Assembly: GCA_008694505.1 (NCBI GenBank)
Contig: VZDJ01007747.1
Coordinates: 12,234,400-12,298,399 of the forward strand
Length of the DNA: 64,000 nucleotides
Origin: Cyanoderma ruficeps
Lineage: Eukaryota; Chordata; Aves; Passeriformes; Timaliidae
Reading direction: 5' to 3'
In this document: piece after piece, positions 51,481 through 64,000 of the stretch
Position numbering within the stretch: position 1 is the stretch's first letter
How the letters are laid out: the number at the start of each line of letters is the position of its first letter
Position numbers and translations under genes: made by a program
The notes under the pieces: generated by a model
Database searches by the model: none
Told to the model about the DNA's origin: nothing
The model's input: only the letters and a program-made list of their open reading frames with translations

Positions 51481-53345
51481 CTTGTGAGTTGTGTTATTTG
51501 CATTAAGAACAAACACTTGTGGACACAGTTAAAACAGCCTTTCTCTCTTGCCACCCACATAAATAGCTCTCAGATAGGGATTGATTTTTATGCTGAATGA
51601 CATTTGAAATCCAGCATGGTAATAAAAAAATAGACAAAAACCATAAGCACGATTAAACAGAATCCAACCTACTTCACTGCAGGATCTGCCTGGCACATTT
51701 ATCATAGAAGGACAGAGTCCAGACCAGCCTGAGACACTTCACAGCACTAGAAGCATTAAGAGCCCAAATGTGTTAAACAACCTTTGAAAAGTACAGTTGA
51801 GTAGGGCACACTGCTGGATTTTTTTGAAGTTCTTATCATTTTTAATCAGAAAAATTTAAAAAAACAACATTTTCTTTCCATCTCAATATGTATTGTTTTA
51901 AGAATGTAGGCACTACAGAGCTTATTTCTACTTACATATTCTTCTTTCTGGCTTTTGATCTTTCAAAAGTATAATTACTATAGAGCTTTTGTACTGCCAA
52001 TGGTTAATCAAGATTTGTGAGAAAAGAGAAAGGATTTATTATCCCTACAAAATTATTTTATAAGCAGTGTAATATCTACTTAAACAGGTAGAAAATTAAC
52101 ATGTGCAAATTTGTGAGTCACACAGTTCAAAGCAATGGCTTTTAGTCAAAATATTTGCTCCTCTTGCCTTTAAGACATAAGTTTAGATATACCTTTCACA
52201 ACTGAATAAAATCAAATTTCATTACAGCAGGTCGGCCAAAGAAAGAACTCGTTTTAATATCTCTTTAAGTAAACAAAGAAAACAAAGAGATCCAAAAGCT
52301 ACTAGCTAACAAAAACAAATGCCAGGGCAGAAAAAAATTACCTTTACCATTCCTTAATCTTTTATGGTGAATTATATGCATTTGGACTATATTCCCTGAC
52401 TGATACTTTCACTTTAGTATGTGACAGAGAGAAGCTGGAAAACGTGCTATGAAGACAAAGCATTGATTTGTGGCTGTTCTGCACTAATAGCTTCCTAGGG
52501 ACTAATAAAATAAGTTAGGGCCTAATAAAATGACTGATCTTTCATTCAGGATAACAATGTACCTTAGCCACCAAGTTAAGCCAGACTCATTATTCTAAAT
52601 GACAATCCAAAAATGCAAAGCAGAAGATACATCTTCCCCTCAACCCAATATATACAAGGACATAAAAATTCCTTGATCCAAAGAAGAAATTTTAATTTGG
52701 CGTAGCAGCGACATACTTATTTGGTCCATGCTCCCTTCTGGCTAATAATCCCACAGTGAGTACACCTAAAATGTGCAGAGAAGCTTTGGATAGGATGTTG
52801 ATAACATAACCCAAGAGAAGTTAAGAAATTTCAGATCCATTTATAGCTCTCATGCAAACAGTGGTACCCAGTCAGATCAAATATACACATCCTGTTCATT
52901 TTTCTACGTCAAACAATGAATATAAGGAAAGAGTAAGAGCAGACAAGTCAACAGGATAACCTCCAGCACTAGCCTAGACTTTGTGACTTCTTGAGCTGGA
53001 TTTGTTTCCCAAGATTATTTGGTCTTCTCTTGAAGCCATAAAAAACTTCTGGCATTCATAATATGCAAATAGATTCATAATTTTGCTATGAAAAAATTGA
53101 AAAACTTGTTCCTGCTGAATCAGGTGCCTACTACTTTCCTCTGATACCACAAGCCTTTGGTACTGGAATAGAAAGACAATCTAACCTTGCATGTCTTACT
53201 CATAATACTGTGAATTTACAGACCACACGTGTAACAGTTCTTTATCACCCTCTTTCTAGACTGAAGAATCCACCTATACTCAAATTTTAACCATGTATCT
53301 CCTGTTCTATAATCCTTCTTTCTTTGCATCCTTTGAGGCACCAAT

Positions 53346-53397
53346 GTTGTATATATGTTGTATATATACGTTGTATGTATATAATTATATATATTAA
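53346..53397. repeat. TA-rich microsatellite (GTTGTATATAT-like units)
   Basis: GTTGTATATAT is repeated with small changes about three times and then runs into alternating TA. It is likely length-polymorphic. Confidence 0.8.
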
Positions 53398-54329
53398 TGA
53401 TAAGAATGAAAGGTGGACTTATACAACGCTTAAGGATGTTCTCTGTTTCACTTTGATTTTTCCACTTGTTAGTACCTGGTTTGTTTTTGATCACTGCTAA
53501 GCCCTGAGATGTTTTTTATGGAGTTATCCATCATAAGAAGTCAATGTTTTTGATGACCAAATAGCCTCACTTTTACAAAAAACAGTCATGAAAGAAAATA
53601 ATTACAAATTTAAGGACAAGCTTCTTCTGCTTTAGTTACAACCATTAGCAGCCAGGTAAGAATTTGAATTTCAAGTATCTAAGAAAATCATGTTTTAAAG
53701 AGACAATTTTAAAGATACAAGAAAGCAATTCAGCTTTTGAATTCAATTTCAGTATACAGTAAACTATTTTTTTAATGTAATAAATTTAACAAAGAGAAAT
53801 TGATGGTCAGCAAAACAAAGGTCTTCCAGAAATAGACTTTCAGGGATAGCAAAGTATGAAACCTTCAAAACAACTTAATTCTAGAAAAAACAGAGGCAGT
53901 AGAATTTTTACATTTCAAGTCTCAGGGTTCTGCACAACTCCTTGGTTGCTTCTTTTCAGTGTTTACTCCCAGAACTGTTATTTGTTGCACAAGTCTGCTT
54001 TATCTATTTAGAGCTTTGTGGACATTGGGGTTTCTTTGGTTGGTTGGTTGATTTTTTAAATTCAAGGATGCATAGAACAGATTTATCAATATTATACAAA
54101 GTAAATTTTATTAATAAATTAATTTAAACTATGGGATATTTAATACTATTAAAAATTGCCTGTAAATACTAAAAATATCAGCTGGGTCAAAACTTCATCT
54201 GCTAAGCTTATCCAAATCATTTTTTCTATGATTTTCATTAAAAAATATTTTCTTGAGTAAAATTTATATCCCTCGTGGAATTTTTCAGCAGTTTTAAAAG
54301 GAAACAATTAAAAAGAACAGAGAGCTTAC

Positions 54330-54522
54330 AGGGTAAAGGCATCAATAACATCTCCTGCAGATCTTGTCATCTCAAAGTAGGTTTGCAGAATGTTGACGGT
54401 TCCTGAAAGTGCTTCATGTCCACAGCCACAGAACAGTGCAACTCCAGCATAGAGCAGGATGGTAGCAATCAAAGATGCATAGGGAATGCCTCCCAGGCAT
54501 TTGATGCAACACTCGAAGCATC
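54330..54522 (-). CDS. GPM6A: GPM6A coding exon 2 (residues 13-77)
   Basis: This 193-bp exon starts after a pyrimidine-rich tract ending in TTTGTAG and ends at a GTAAGC donor. It begins with the last two bases of a glycine codon and ends with the first two of a leucine codon (phase 1 in, phase 2 out). It encodes the cytoplasmic N-terminal cysteine cluster [12 protein letters not shown], where family members are palmitoylated. Transmembrane segment 1 (about residues 26-48) and most of the small extracellular loop follow. The loop end reads [11 protein letters not shown], where the human protein as I remember it has TAGDTLDVFTM, so this is a variable spot in an otherwise near-invariant protein. 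Some M6 isoforms start directly at MGCFECC from another first exon, so the real start depends on an exon not seen here. Confidence 0.97.
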
Positions 54523-56157
54523 CTACAAAAAAGAAAAAAAAAGAAAAGCTACTAAATTATATCCAAAAAGCAGAAATAATGTTTTGTTCATGAGAAACAC
54601 TTCTGAAAATTAAAGACTGTAGGCCAAAGAGTTTAGGTCAAGTATAACAACCCAGACCATCAGAAAATCTGTGAAAGGTTAATGCAGCTTTGAATTTTCT
54701 CAGTTGCTGCTTGACCTATTAAATGCAGACATGCCACCTGATTAATATGAAAGGTTAAACAGTTAGTTCCTTGCAGAGCTTCATGTTTTTATTCAGCCAG
54801 CCCTAGGTTATACCTATATTCATAATTCTTGCTTGTCACCTATTAGATTACTGAGGAGGACTCTCAGTAACAGGAAAACCACTAAAAAAAAATTTTAAAA
54901 AAATTCAGTGCAATTCCTTCCGTCATCATAGATTTATTCCTATTTTTTGGACATACACTTCTGACAAACTAATTTCTCCTGCCCGCAACACCAATTCCTT
55001 GTGCATCACTCAAACACCTCACAAGAATAAATAAAGACATCCACCAAAGAGCATAGAAATAGAAAAAAATATAGTTGAATTTTCTCTATATATGTTTTAC
55101 TCTGTGTGATATTTCTCAAGTGAAGGTAATTGCTCTCGAATTATAAAATGCCAACCTTTTGTCCCACCATCACATTGCCTAAAACAGTTCCCAGTTCCAC
55201 AAAAAAACCCATTTCTTCAGTAAGTGTGCTCAAGTTTCTGGCACTACACTGCCTAGTTACATGAATGCAGCATCTCTGACTCTTCCAAACCTCATCAATC
55301 TCATAAAACCTCTTACATCCCGTGGAACCCTTCCTATTGCCTTCTGAAGGGACAGAGAAGGCAGGAACCACTGGCTGAGAGAAGACAAACAGGCACTGAC
55401 TATAATCAGAAGCTGTATTTTCTCCTAAGCACTACCTGTTGATAGCAAAAAGGACCTGGGTAGAAAACAAAGTGAGGCATTATAGCTTTTAAATATTTTA
55501 AATATTAAAAATTTTAAATATTTATACAAAGATCAATTAAAAATTACATATAAGATATTCAACAGGTATGATCCAATATATGTTAGCTTGTTCCAAAGGC
55601 TTTATTCTATGCTAAATCCTAGTACCAGAGATATATCAAGAGAAAAAAAGCCATTCTTTAAAAACAGTATGTCTACTTTCATTATGCCTAATTCTCAAAT
55701 GTAGTTTCTGTATGTAATTTCATATTTCGTCCCTAAATTTGATATGTTTCTATTTCCTTTAGCCTAGATAAGCCAAGTAATAATTTCCTCTGTCTGTTAA
55801 AACCTTCATTTGCTGCTATTAATAAACAAATATTAAATACTCATATATATTTGTTTAGCATTTATATAGATAAATTTATATACAAGATTCCCTCAAGAGA
55901 ACAATTTCATCCATTATCAAATATGTACACATTTTACCCAAACAGAAACCCCTTGCTATTTTGTAAATATAAGTAATATTATGAAAGGCAGTATTCAAAT
56001 AGCTGGGTAGCTCCTGGTAAAAACTGTAGTATGCTAAAAACTGAATATATTGAATATACAAAAGACAAAATATTACCCAAGTATGCATGCTAGTTGCATA
56101 AAAAGAGAAAGAAAGTTATAACTTGAGATTACTTTTGTTTAAGGACAACTTACTGTA

Positions 56158-56480
56158 TCAGAGCCAACTGTGAAATGCCAAAGTTAAAATGTGCAAATCC
56201 ATACATTTAAACTGCTGCCAAAGTCTTACTGAGTTACCCCATTGTACAAGTCCCCCACTTCGAGCATCCACCACACGTGGATCCATGGGTGTAACACCTT
56301 CCGGACTTTTGGTGAGAGCATTCCAACTCCCCCACCCCGTCTCTGAGCCCATACATTACTGGTGAAGAACACAGTCCTTGCAATTCCTGCCATTCCACCG
56401 TACTGGCAGCAGGCAGCTCTCCTCTCTTCAGCAGCACAAGGCTCTGGATGTCCAGGGGTCACTCTGAGTCTTTCTTCAGT
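56158..56480. other. Unassigned GC-richer patch in intron 1
   Basis: About 320 bases with higher GC and several CpGs (for example in CACGTG, TTCCGG, CCCCGT and ACCGTA), unlike the surrounding DNA. Three overlapping open frames of 64-78 codons run on the minus strand and a 70-codon one on the plus strand, with nothing recognised. It could be a decayed mobile element or a conserved regulatory element. Confidence 0.3.
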
Positions 56481-59400
56481 GACAGACTATGGGGGTTTTA
56501 TACCAGAGGACTCTCTGCCCTTTTTATCATTGCAAGATCTTAGAAAAATGTATAAATGCTTTTGGAGTAATTAATTCTGCATGCAGACAACTGCAGGAAT
56601 CTCTTAAAACTTCTTTGGTCTGGTTTTCTAAGATAACCCTTAATAATAACAACTGTGATTATTTCTTCAGTGTTTAAAAGACTATACAAATACTAGAAAA
56701 AGTAAGTCTACTGGAAAATCCACTGTCTTAAAGGCAAAAAACCTAAGAAACATATATTTAAAACAAGTTCATTGAACAAGAACTACAGGACAATACCTAG
56801 TTACCTGACATCAGAGTTTATCACAAAATACCCATTGCCATTTTCAGCACACAATAACAGCAGAAAAAGGCTCAGAAAACTAGTACCACTGTACTTCTAT
56901 CAACATTATATGAGAAAGTAAAAAAAAAAAAGGAGACATGACAATAAATAGGGTAAAAACAGGGATGATGTATGAGGGCTGGTAAAGTCAAAGATGAAAA
57001 AATAAGATAGACCTAAATATTTTCAGGGACACATGGACTTCAGGGAGTATTTCTTATTATTGCAGTAGCTTGGGGCAGGGAAGAGGAAGAGAGATTTTGT
57101 AAAGATTTCTTTCTCCCCTTCTGAGAAAGATGAAGTAGAAGAGAGAAAGTTGTGTGCACTGTTGTCTGGGAACAGTTGGCTGTGCTATACCTCCTGAAGC
57201 TGCTGCACCTCCCTCTCTAGGTCCAGTGAGGGTTGACCACACACTCAGATGTCACAAATTTGGATGTTGTCAAAACACACAGCTGGTCACATTGCTTGAG
57301 CTTTATTATAGTGAAACAGTGTAAAAGTATAGTGAAATAGCATAACAAAGTAAAAACAGTATAAATGATAGATGCAATAATGTACAATCCAAAGAAAAAT
57401 TTAATCAAAAATAAATATTTTTTTCTCCCATTGCTTCAAAATTTGTAAAATAGCTGAAACAAATATATAATTTGTGGAGAAGTGCTTCTTTTCACCTCTG
57501 TCATTAAAACTATTCATGTTTATAAGCCTTTGAGGGAAGCTTTTAGTGGTATATTTTACCAACTCGAGATCTATTCATTCACAAAAAAATACTGGAAGAA
57601 AGTTAATTCAGCCACATGGAATTTTAAAATAATCATATCTTGTCAGTCTTGCTCCTTTATTTAGCTCTTCCAAAGCCCTACTACTACCTTTCTCACTGCT
57701 TACTTCATGAGTAACTCTAGAGTTTTCAATGTTGTCAAATCAACCCAAAACCAAAGAAAAGCAATGAATCAGCACTATGATTTTAAAATGGATATTACAC
57801 ATCATTCATACACCACACAAGGTAATGTGCTATAGGTAATATCTGTTCCAATTCTTTTCTTTCAACTATACAGAATGTGCAAATGGCTGTTTAACATCAA
57901 AACAATAGAGATGCTATTTTAACCTGCACAGTGACATTGAATCACCAGCACAGTGTGACTCAGCTGTGAGATATGTGTGTATGTCTGTGCCAGACAGGCA
58001 GTCATTCACCTCTCCCAACACCCTCTTCACAAGGCAGTTAACACATACAGTCACAGAAATAATCGCTAGGAAAGATGAAAAAGATTGTGCGCTCCTTTGA
58101 TGTTTGCTCTCATCTTCAAATACAGTTTTCAGTACTTTTCAAACTGTTCACTCTGCACAATAAGCTTGTGCTGTATAATTCAGCATCTACCCTTCTTATT
58201 TTACTTATACCAATGTTTTTCCTTCAGGTAAACATCCAAATCTTTTGGGACCAAAACCAGCCTTTACCAAAACTGTAGGAAGTAATCAAGAACACTATCC
58301 TTTTTTGTAATTTTCAGCATGAAGGTCTGTACTGGTTTTTTCCTCTATTTCATTAGCATCTCTCCATAGAGAGAGTTTACTCATGAAACACACAGAAGAT
58401 GACAAGACAAGAAATTTTATTTTACGGGGATAAAATAAAACTCCAAATACTGGCTATATTCAACAATCAAAACACAACAGATTAATGTTGCAATAGATAC
58501 ATCCATTTCTAGACAACAAACATCTCATAGACAACTACCTCTTTGTTTCTCTCAGTACAATTACTACTGTCTACCTCAGAAATATTCTCGATATAGATAT
58601 CTAAACTTCCTTATACAGGCAAATCTGTGCAAATGTCTTCCAGTTTCTGGGATTTAGGTGTAAATATTCTATTATATCCTCAAGTGCATCAGCAAAAAAT
58701 AAGTTAACTTCCTGTTTACACAATCTCTACATTAGGAAGGCAAAAAATTTGGATATTGAGCAGAAGTCGAAATTTTCCCTGTGATTTACATCTAATTATT
58801 CACACAAATTGCATCAGCACAATAATTTCTTCGTTCATGTGTTAGTGATATGTGAACTCTTTCCCCTCAGTGTAGATCAGGACATATAACTAACAAATAA
58901 CATACTCAATCCATTTCTGGTCAGTATATTTAAAAGAAAAAAAAAAAAAGATGCAGAACTTATATCTCTTGCCATTTCTTTCTGTGAAAGTCAAGTTAAA
59001 CCAATGATATCAGAACCAGTTTCAGAATGCTGTTATGCTACTGCCTTTTACATAAAAGGTTAAGAAAACCCATTCACATCATATTAAAAAGAAGAAAATT
59101 AATATTAAAAATATATATAAAAAGTAAACATAGAAAATACAGAAGGATTTTTCTGCTTTTGATTTTTTTCATCCTTTCCAACTCATTTGCAGCTGGAACA
59201 CCTAAATGATTAATCAGAGACTATACGTCCAAATAATTACTGATTAATCACGGATAATTACATCTCCAATAGGAACAAGCACCTCTGAAGAACATACAAC
59301 ATAATATTTTTTCTTGAATAATTTTTCTTAAAGAGATTTCTAGCTAATATTAGAAGACAGGACAGCAGAGTCCTGAAAACTACATAAACTTGAAACGGAA

Positions 59401-60049
59401 AACAAAATAACAAAATCTTCTGTGTCTTCCATGCCTGGGTAGGCATGCATTTTCTTCACATCTAAATTTGTACCACTTGTCACACAGCTTTCAGGGCCAA
59501 TCAACTCAAATGCAATTTCACAGACCCATCATGAAACATGCAGATTTACTTCTGAATTCTGTTAAGCTAGACTTAACCTCAAATCAAGCTACTATTATGT
59601 AATATTTTAATTGATAAACACAGCCATCAAAATACAATGTACTGAAGAAAAGCAACACTTTTACTTATATCTTATACCCTTAAATTAGTCAACATGTGGT
59701 ATGACTTCCTGATCTGAAACTGGTCTCCAGGACATCACAGTACAGCAGCAGGCAGAAGCCATACAGCTCCCTCAATACTATCCCAAGGACATAAGAAAGA
59801 CAAGACATTCACAACGTGTTGCAAAGCAGCAAATGAGGGGAAGCAACGTTTGAGAATGAATCATCAAAGATCACACTTGTACTTTGATTTGGAAAACCTG
59901 CTCAATAAGGGCTGCATAACAATCCCATGTGATTGGTCCCTGGCTCATTGATGTGTCTAGGTTTAGATAGACAGGTATCTGCCCGGGAAGACTGGAGTCT
60001 CTCTTGGAATCTAAGCCTCCCCCATTCCAAATTATTATAAATTTGCAAT

Positions 60050-60738
60050 TAAAAGACTATCAGGCAAAGATTTTGGGAGGTATAGCAGTTATTTACTAGG
60101 GATATTAAAAATATAGTACAAAAGAATAAGCAAACAAACAAACAAGAAATCCTAGAAAACCCTGACAGAGTCAGAAATACAACCTGACACCCTGTTGGGT
60201 CAGGGTGTTGGAAACAGTCCAAGAGTAATCTCTCCTGGAGTGGCAGATGTGGTCGTGTTGGAAGCAGAGATGAGCCTGTGGAGCCAAGGGCCCAGGGATG
60301 GGTCCAGTCTTCCTTTGGCAGTCCTGTGGGAACACTGGATGTCTGGTAACACTTATGGCTCCTTTTTATCTGTGTGAAAATGGTTTGGCTCCTCCTCCCT
60401 GGGTGGAGCATCTCACAATAGGATGATGTAATGTGTCATGTCATTGGTGAGCTTTAATGGTCCAGTAACAGAAGATATGTCCATGGGAGTAGTGGAAGAG
60501 TGAACAGAGATAAGAAACAGTGCCCCACCCTGTTTTAACAGCTGGCTTGGGAGGTAGTGGAAGACTCAGCAGAGATAAAAACCAATGCCCCACCCAGTTT
60601 TAACAGCTGGCTTGTTATCAGAGAAGGCAGTTACTCCCTCCCTTCTGAAGTTACAACAGATAAAGAAAAATCTCCCCAACCTGGTTTCAACAGATGGAAT
60701 GGAATAAATAATTTTTTTTGGTTACAAAACCCAAAACA
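60050..60738 (-). mobile_element. Endogenous retrovirus LTR (solo, minus strand)
   Basis: The sequence has the order expected of an LTR read on the minus strand. Tandemly repeated presumed U3 sequence (60489-60697) is followed by a TATA-like GATAAAAAGG (60361-60370). An AGTAAA poly(A)-signal variant (60092-60097) and a U5-like end come after that. The block GACACCCTGTTGGGTCAGGG resembles dispersed bird ERV LTRs that I remember, but the family is not certain. No retroviral gene sequence flanks it, so it looks like a solo LTR. Edges are approximate; the right edge is placed at CCCAAAACA. It is antisense to nothing but lies in sense with GPM6A transcription. Confidence 0.6.
60489..60697 (-). repeat. 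65-bp tandem repeats in the LTR U3
   Basis: Copies begin at 60489 and 60554, each starting GTAGTGGAAGA and ending TTTTAACAGCTGGCTTG, about 85% alike by eye. A shorter third relative at about 60655-60697 keeps ACAGATAAAGAAAAATCTCC and TTTCAACAG. Repeats at this place, upstream of the TATA-like box, are typical of retroviral enhancers. Confidence 0.75.
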
Positions 60739-63700
60739 TAATGGAATACATCTGTACTCTGCTCCATCCTCTCCTGTTATACAAGATCTACTGGAAACGA
60801 GACCAATAATGCCAACAACTGAAGTTGTTCCTTAGTCTTGTTCAGGGGATGATTTCTCATTTAGATTAACTTTCAATAAGAATGCTTACAATTACAGAAT
60901 TGCCTATCAAGCAACAAAAAAATAATTTTACCACAAAATTAATTCTGATATCCTGACTACTATGACTACAGTGGAAAAGTAGACATTGAACACTTGTAAG
61001 AAATATGATACGTAGAAAAGCAAGAATGTGTATCATTACTGGATCTAGTTGGACTTGTTTCCACAGTGTGACTGGTATTAGCTAATCAAATACCACCTAA
61101 TACTGAAAAGGAAAATGTTAGTCCTTAGGCTTTTACAGTCAGTCTGCAGTTAATAGTTGCTTCTATTACTTCACTCAGCATGGGACCTAGGCTAAGAGGA
61201 ATCATAAAGACCTTTTCTTATTTGGATGCAAAATGCCTCAAACTAAATTGACATGCCTATCACTGTGAATTGTCAAAATCACTTATAATGTGTGTTTGTT
61301 CATGAGAATTCCACTGGCCAAGAAGACAATGAAGGATAAACATCTGCAACTTGCAGCCAGGAACTGCTCTGTAGCATCTCACACAATGTCTCCTTTACCA
61401 AAAAAAAAGCAACAAAATATTTACCTTTGGAACATCCATCCCACCCATGCTCTGATTCTCCAACTTAGAGAAATGTTCAGTCATAATAAGAACATGACTT
61501 CAGATATTTGAATGATACTGGTATTATCTCACCATGGGCATACCAGGTCCCAGTGGCCCCAGGCCAGCAACAAAAATGATCATTTTGCAGCATAAAATCC
61601 CACATTTTTCCATCCTATTTACTATTACGTTTTGTCCATAGGTTGATACAAAGGACTTTCACTAACATAAAAACCCCAATAAAGTTCTTCAAAGATGTTT
61701 CAAAACAGAAATGAAAAGAAAAAATTCATACTTTTAATAAAGTGGTCTGAAAATGCAGCCTTAAGAGCTGAATGTGTATGTCAGGAATTCTTCAGTAACA
61801 AAAAATTCAGCTTTAAGGGATGATGGTTTTTTATGTAGCTAAATGGTGAAATACTTGAAATTGAAGCAATAATAAAATACATGATCCTTCAACATGTTTT
61901 GAAATGCAGAAAATATTAGGAATCTTCTCGGTAGTCATTAAAGCAAAAGGAATAGAGTGGTCACAGTCTAAGGAACATAACTGAGTTCAGCTCAGTTTAT
62001 CTTATTTCTGAAGAAAAAGTTGAAATAATCAACTGCTCATTTACTCTATCCTGTAACAAGACACGATTGCTCAGTACTTGTACTAGGAAAATATATTGCT
62101 GTAAAAACTTTTTTAAACTGAACTTAATGCTTTGAGAAGTTTTAGTTAGATTTTAGAATTCTAATACCAGCCTAGGTCAGTAGTCCAATGTAAACTCAAG
62201 GATTTCTTGGAATGCAAGTGGTTTTTATTTTTAAGTTTGTAAAACCTTCTGGTAGCAGCACCAATATTTTTAGAAGAGAAAATTGCAGCAAAGTATTTTA
62301 TTCAAAAAGAAAATTACTAAGACCTTCAAAGACCTAATTTACAAATTAATTTATGAATAACTTTTTATCCTTAGTGCATATGCAAATATTAAAGTTCTTT
62401 CTTTCACGGTTATTTTAATTTGAAATCTGGGGATTACATGGTACTGTAATAAAATACAGTACATTACACTAAAATCCCTCCCTTCCTTTCTCATATGGAT
62501 GCTGTCTTGATCTGAGTAACAGATAACAGTTAAACCTGAACTGGGTAGTAGAATTAGTACATCTTTTTTACACTGCTTAACATTAGGTATGATTTCATCC
62601 AGAACTGTCCCTTGTTCTTGTTCCTTGTTAAGTGCTCAATACTCCAATTTGTAGTGTTTAACAAACTGCACTCAGTACAGAAAAAAAAGTAATTCAGCAA
62701 GCTCACTAATGATCATGGTACCTCCTACATCAGAAATATAACTTAGATTTGCAGTTTCATCATATGCCTTGAACGCATTTTTTCACTTACATTCAAGGCA
62801 ATTAAATCTCAAACTGATTCCTTATATAGATACCTAATAATTCACTGTCCTAATTTAGAGTTGGAGTAAAATGAAACTCTGCCAAAGAGAAGAAATATTG
62901 TTTCAAGAAGCCTTCATCTACAACACTTAGCTATTCAAACAACTGTGTTTTGCAAATCCACCTTGCTGAGTGATCTGTAATAGCTACGTTACCTTCAACT
63001 GATACAACAAACTTTCAAAACCAAATTAATGATTTATTTTATATCTGAGCTAAATTATATTAAAAATAAGTTTTCACCTGAGTATAAAGACACAGCTAGC
63101 ATAAAGAAACATGATTCTAATTCTTATTGAAGCTCAAAGCATGAAAACAAACAGTAAGGAAGAAGAGATCCTCTCTTTCTCCCAGTTTAGGAGTCACATG
63201 TGTGTATTAATCCCAAAATAACAAACAAGATTCTCTTGTTCCATCCATCTTAACTGCTCTGAAATCTGGAGGGGAAAAAAAAACCCAAACAGGCTTCCTA
63301 CAGCCTCTTTTCCTGAATAACTGAACCACAGCTTAGGATAGCTGAGTCTGAATAAATATATATTTATATACACACATACAAAAATCCATTTTCCATCATG
63401 GTGGACTATACCTTTTTATAATAAAAAGATAATCAGATAGCTTGTTGACTTCTTCTGTTGAACCAAAGTACTCTGCCAAAGTATTTGTCAAACTCAGATA
63501 ACTCTCTGATGAATGATGAGAATCACTGGATATCACACATTAATAAAAGAGCACTGTGAAGCAATAGACCTGATTAGTACCTTTTGGCAAAATGCAGATC
63601 TAAGCTGTAGTGACACCAGAGAAACAGTGGCTTGGCAGTAAAGTCTCATCATGAGTCACGATTAAAGGTTTAGATTTCATGTACTGAAGATACATTCCAA

Positions 63701-64000
63701 GCTTTAGCAGAGACTGCACAACACCCTGAAGAGCTACTCTGGTTTTTTTTTCCTACTCCATAACTCTCAACAACAAAGAGAAGCTATCTTGAATTGACTG
63801 GAAATACTTCTTTAAACCAAAATGCCTCATTTGCTTTGCCATTTAGACAGGAAACTAACCTTTTCATCTCTCAAAGGTTGTTTCTTTTTTTCTTTTGATG
63901 GACAGGTAAATGAGGATCCTGCATGCTGTATGCTTCCTTTAAGGTACCAGCGCTACCTCTCCCAGCCCTGTCAATTGTAATTCCAACAAAGAACTAATTT

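Larger units (their letters stand above)
41973..54329 (-). other. GPM6A: GPM6A intron between exons 2 and 3 (12.4 kb)
   Basis: GT-AG intron. It contains the perfect 39-bp inverted repeat pair at 48148-48186 and 48921-48959, a GC-richer unassigned block at about 50,920-51,480, and a TA-rich microsatellite at 53346-53397. No exon or classified mobile element was found in the rest. Confidence 0.92.
16625..64000 (-). other. GPM6A: GPM6A gene, 3' portion (exons 2 to 7, introns, 3' UTR)
   Basis: This gene encodes neuronal membrane glycoprotein M6-a, a four-pass membrane protein of the PLP/DM20/M6 family found on neuronal surfaces and linked to neurite, filopodium and synapse formation. Six coding exons in this window join into 266 residues with no frameshift or internal stop. 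With the usual 12-residue first coding exon the total is 278, the mammalian length. Exon phases agree at every junction and all introns are GT-AG. Intron sizes from the upstream side are over 9.4 kb (partial), 12.4 kb, 13.7 kb, 2.1 kb, 1.3 kb and 5.5 kb. Residue choices (for example [12 protein letters not shown] at the N-terminus and KERLNAYT at the C-terminus) fit GPM6A rather than GPM6B or PLP1. The promoter and first exon are not in the window. The downstream limit is the inferred cleavage site. Confidence 0.97.
54523..64000 (-). other. GPM6A: GPM6A intron 1, partial
   Basis: Sequence upstream of exon 2 in the gene. It starts with a strong pyrimidine tract at the exon 2 acceptor. No exon encoding the expected N-terminus (MEENMEEGQTQK ending in a phase-1 donor) was found up to 64,000, nor a convincing donor after ATGG for the MGCFECC isoform. 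It carries a minus-strand LTR (about 60050-60738) and GC-richer unassigned patches at about 56,158-56,480 and 57,060-57,240. The rest is AT-rich without features I can support. Confidence 0.85.

Noticed and set aside
55195..61450. ATGG followed by GT as a donor for the short isoform start (near 55,205, 59,075, 59,525 and 61,445)
   Set aside because: The following bases (GTTTTT, GTTTTC, GTCTGT, GTGGGA) are poor donor sites and nothing else supports an exon.
63400..63900. Possible GPM6A first coding exon or MGCFECC-type start near the window end
   Set aside because: Candidate donors after AAAAG or AAAG exist (near 63,405, 63,568 and 63,858), but none is preceded by the expected N-terminal residues and one has an in-frame stop. 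The exon is more likely beyond 64,000.

Overview
The window is vertebrate, almost certainly avian, nuclear DNA: AT-rich, intron-dominated, with an antisense CR1 retrotransposon 3' end and two LTR-like sequences of the kind common in bird (especially songbird) genomes. There is one recognisable gene. It is the 3' part of GPM6A (neuronal membrane glycoprotein M6-a, proteolipid protein family), read on the minus strand. The bird assignment rests on the CR1 and on the compact introns. A songbird is only a guess from the LTR style.

Layout: 1-650 is a partial LTR-like sequence on the plus strand. From about 651 to 16,624 I see an intergenic stretch downstream of GPM6A with no gene I can support. 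From 16,625 to 18,868 lies the last GPM6A exon, with a 3' UTR of about 2.1 kb ending at a canonical poly(A) signal. Going up the plus coordinates, which is upstream in the gene, the remaining coding exons are at 24,387-24,452, 25,754-25,830, 27,912-28,065, 41,816-41,972 and 54,330-54,522. All have consensus splice sites and compatible phases. The short exon for the first 12 residues was not found and probably lies beyond 64,000, so 54,523-64,000 is partial intron 1.

The six exons join without frameshift into 266 residues. Adding the 12 residues of the usual first coding exon gives 278, the length of mammalian GPM6A. The four transmembrane segments, the N-terminal cysteine cluster, the four cysteines of the large extracellular loop (162, 174, 192, 202) and two N-glycosylation sequons (164, 208) are intact, so this is a functional gene.

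Non-genic features that stand out are: five identical 148-bp tandem copies in the last intron, close to an assembly gap; a perfect 39-bp inverted repeat with a 734-bp spacer in intron 2; compact hairpin-forming inverted repeats; an 8-mer miR-133 seed match and a GU-rich, G-quadruplex-like tract in the 3' UTR; and a minus-strand LTR with tandem repeats in its presumed U3. I found no CRISPR array, no tRNA or rRNA, and no undescribed multi-gene system. The remaining open frames look like chance frames in intronic or intergenic DNA.
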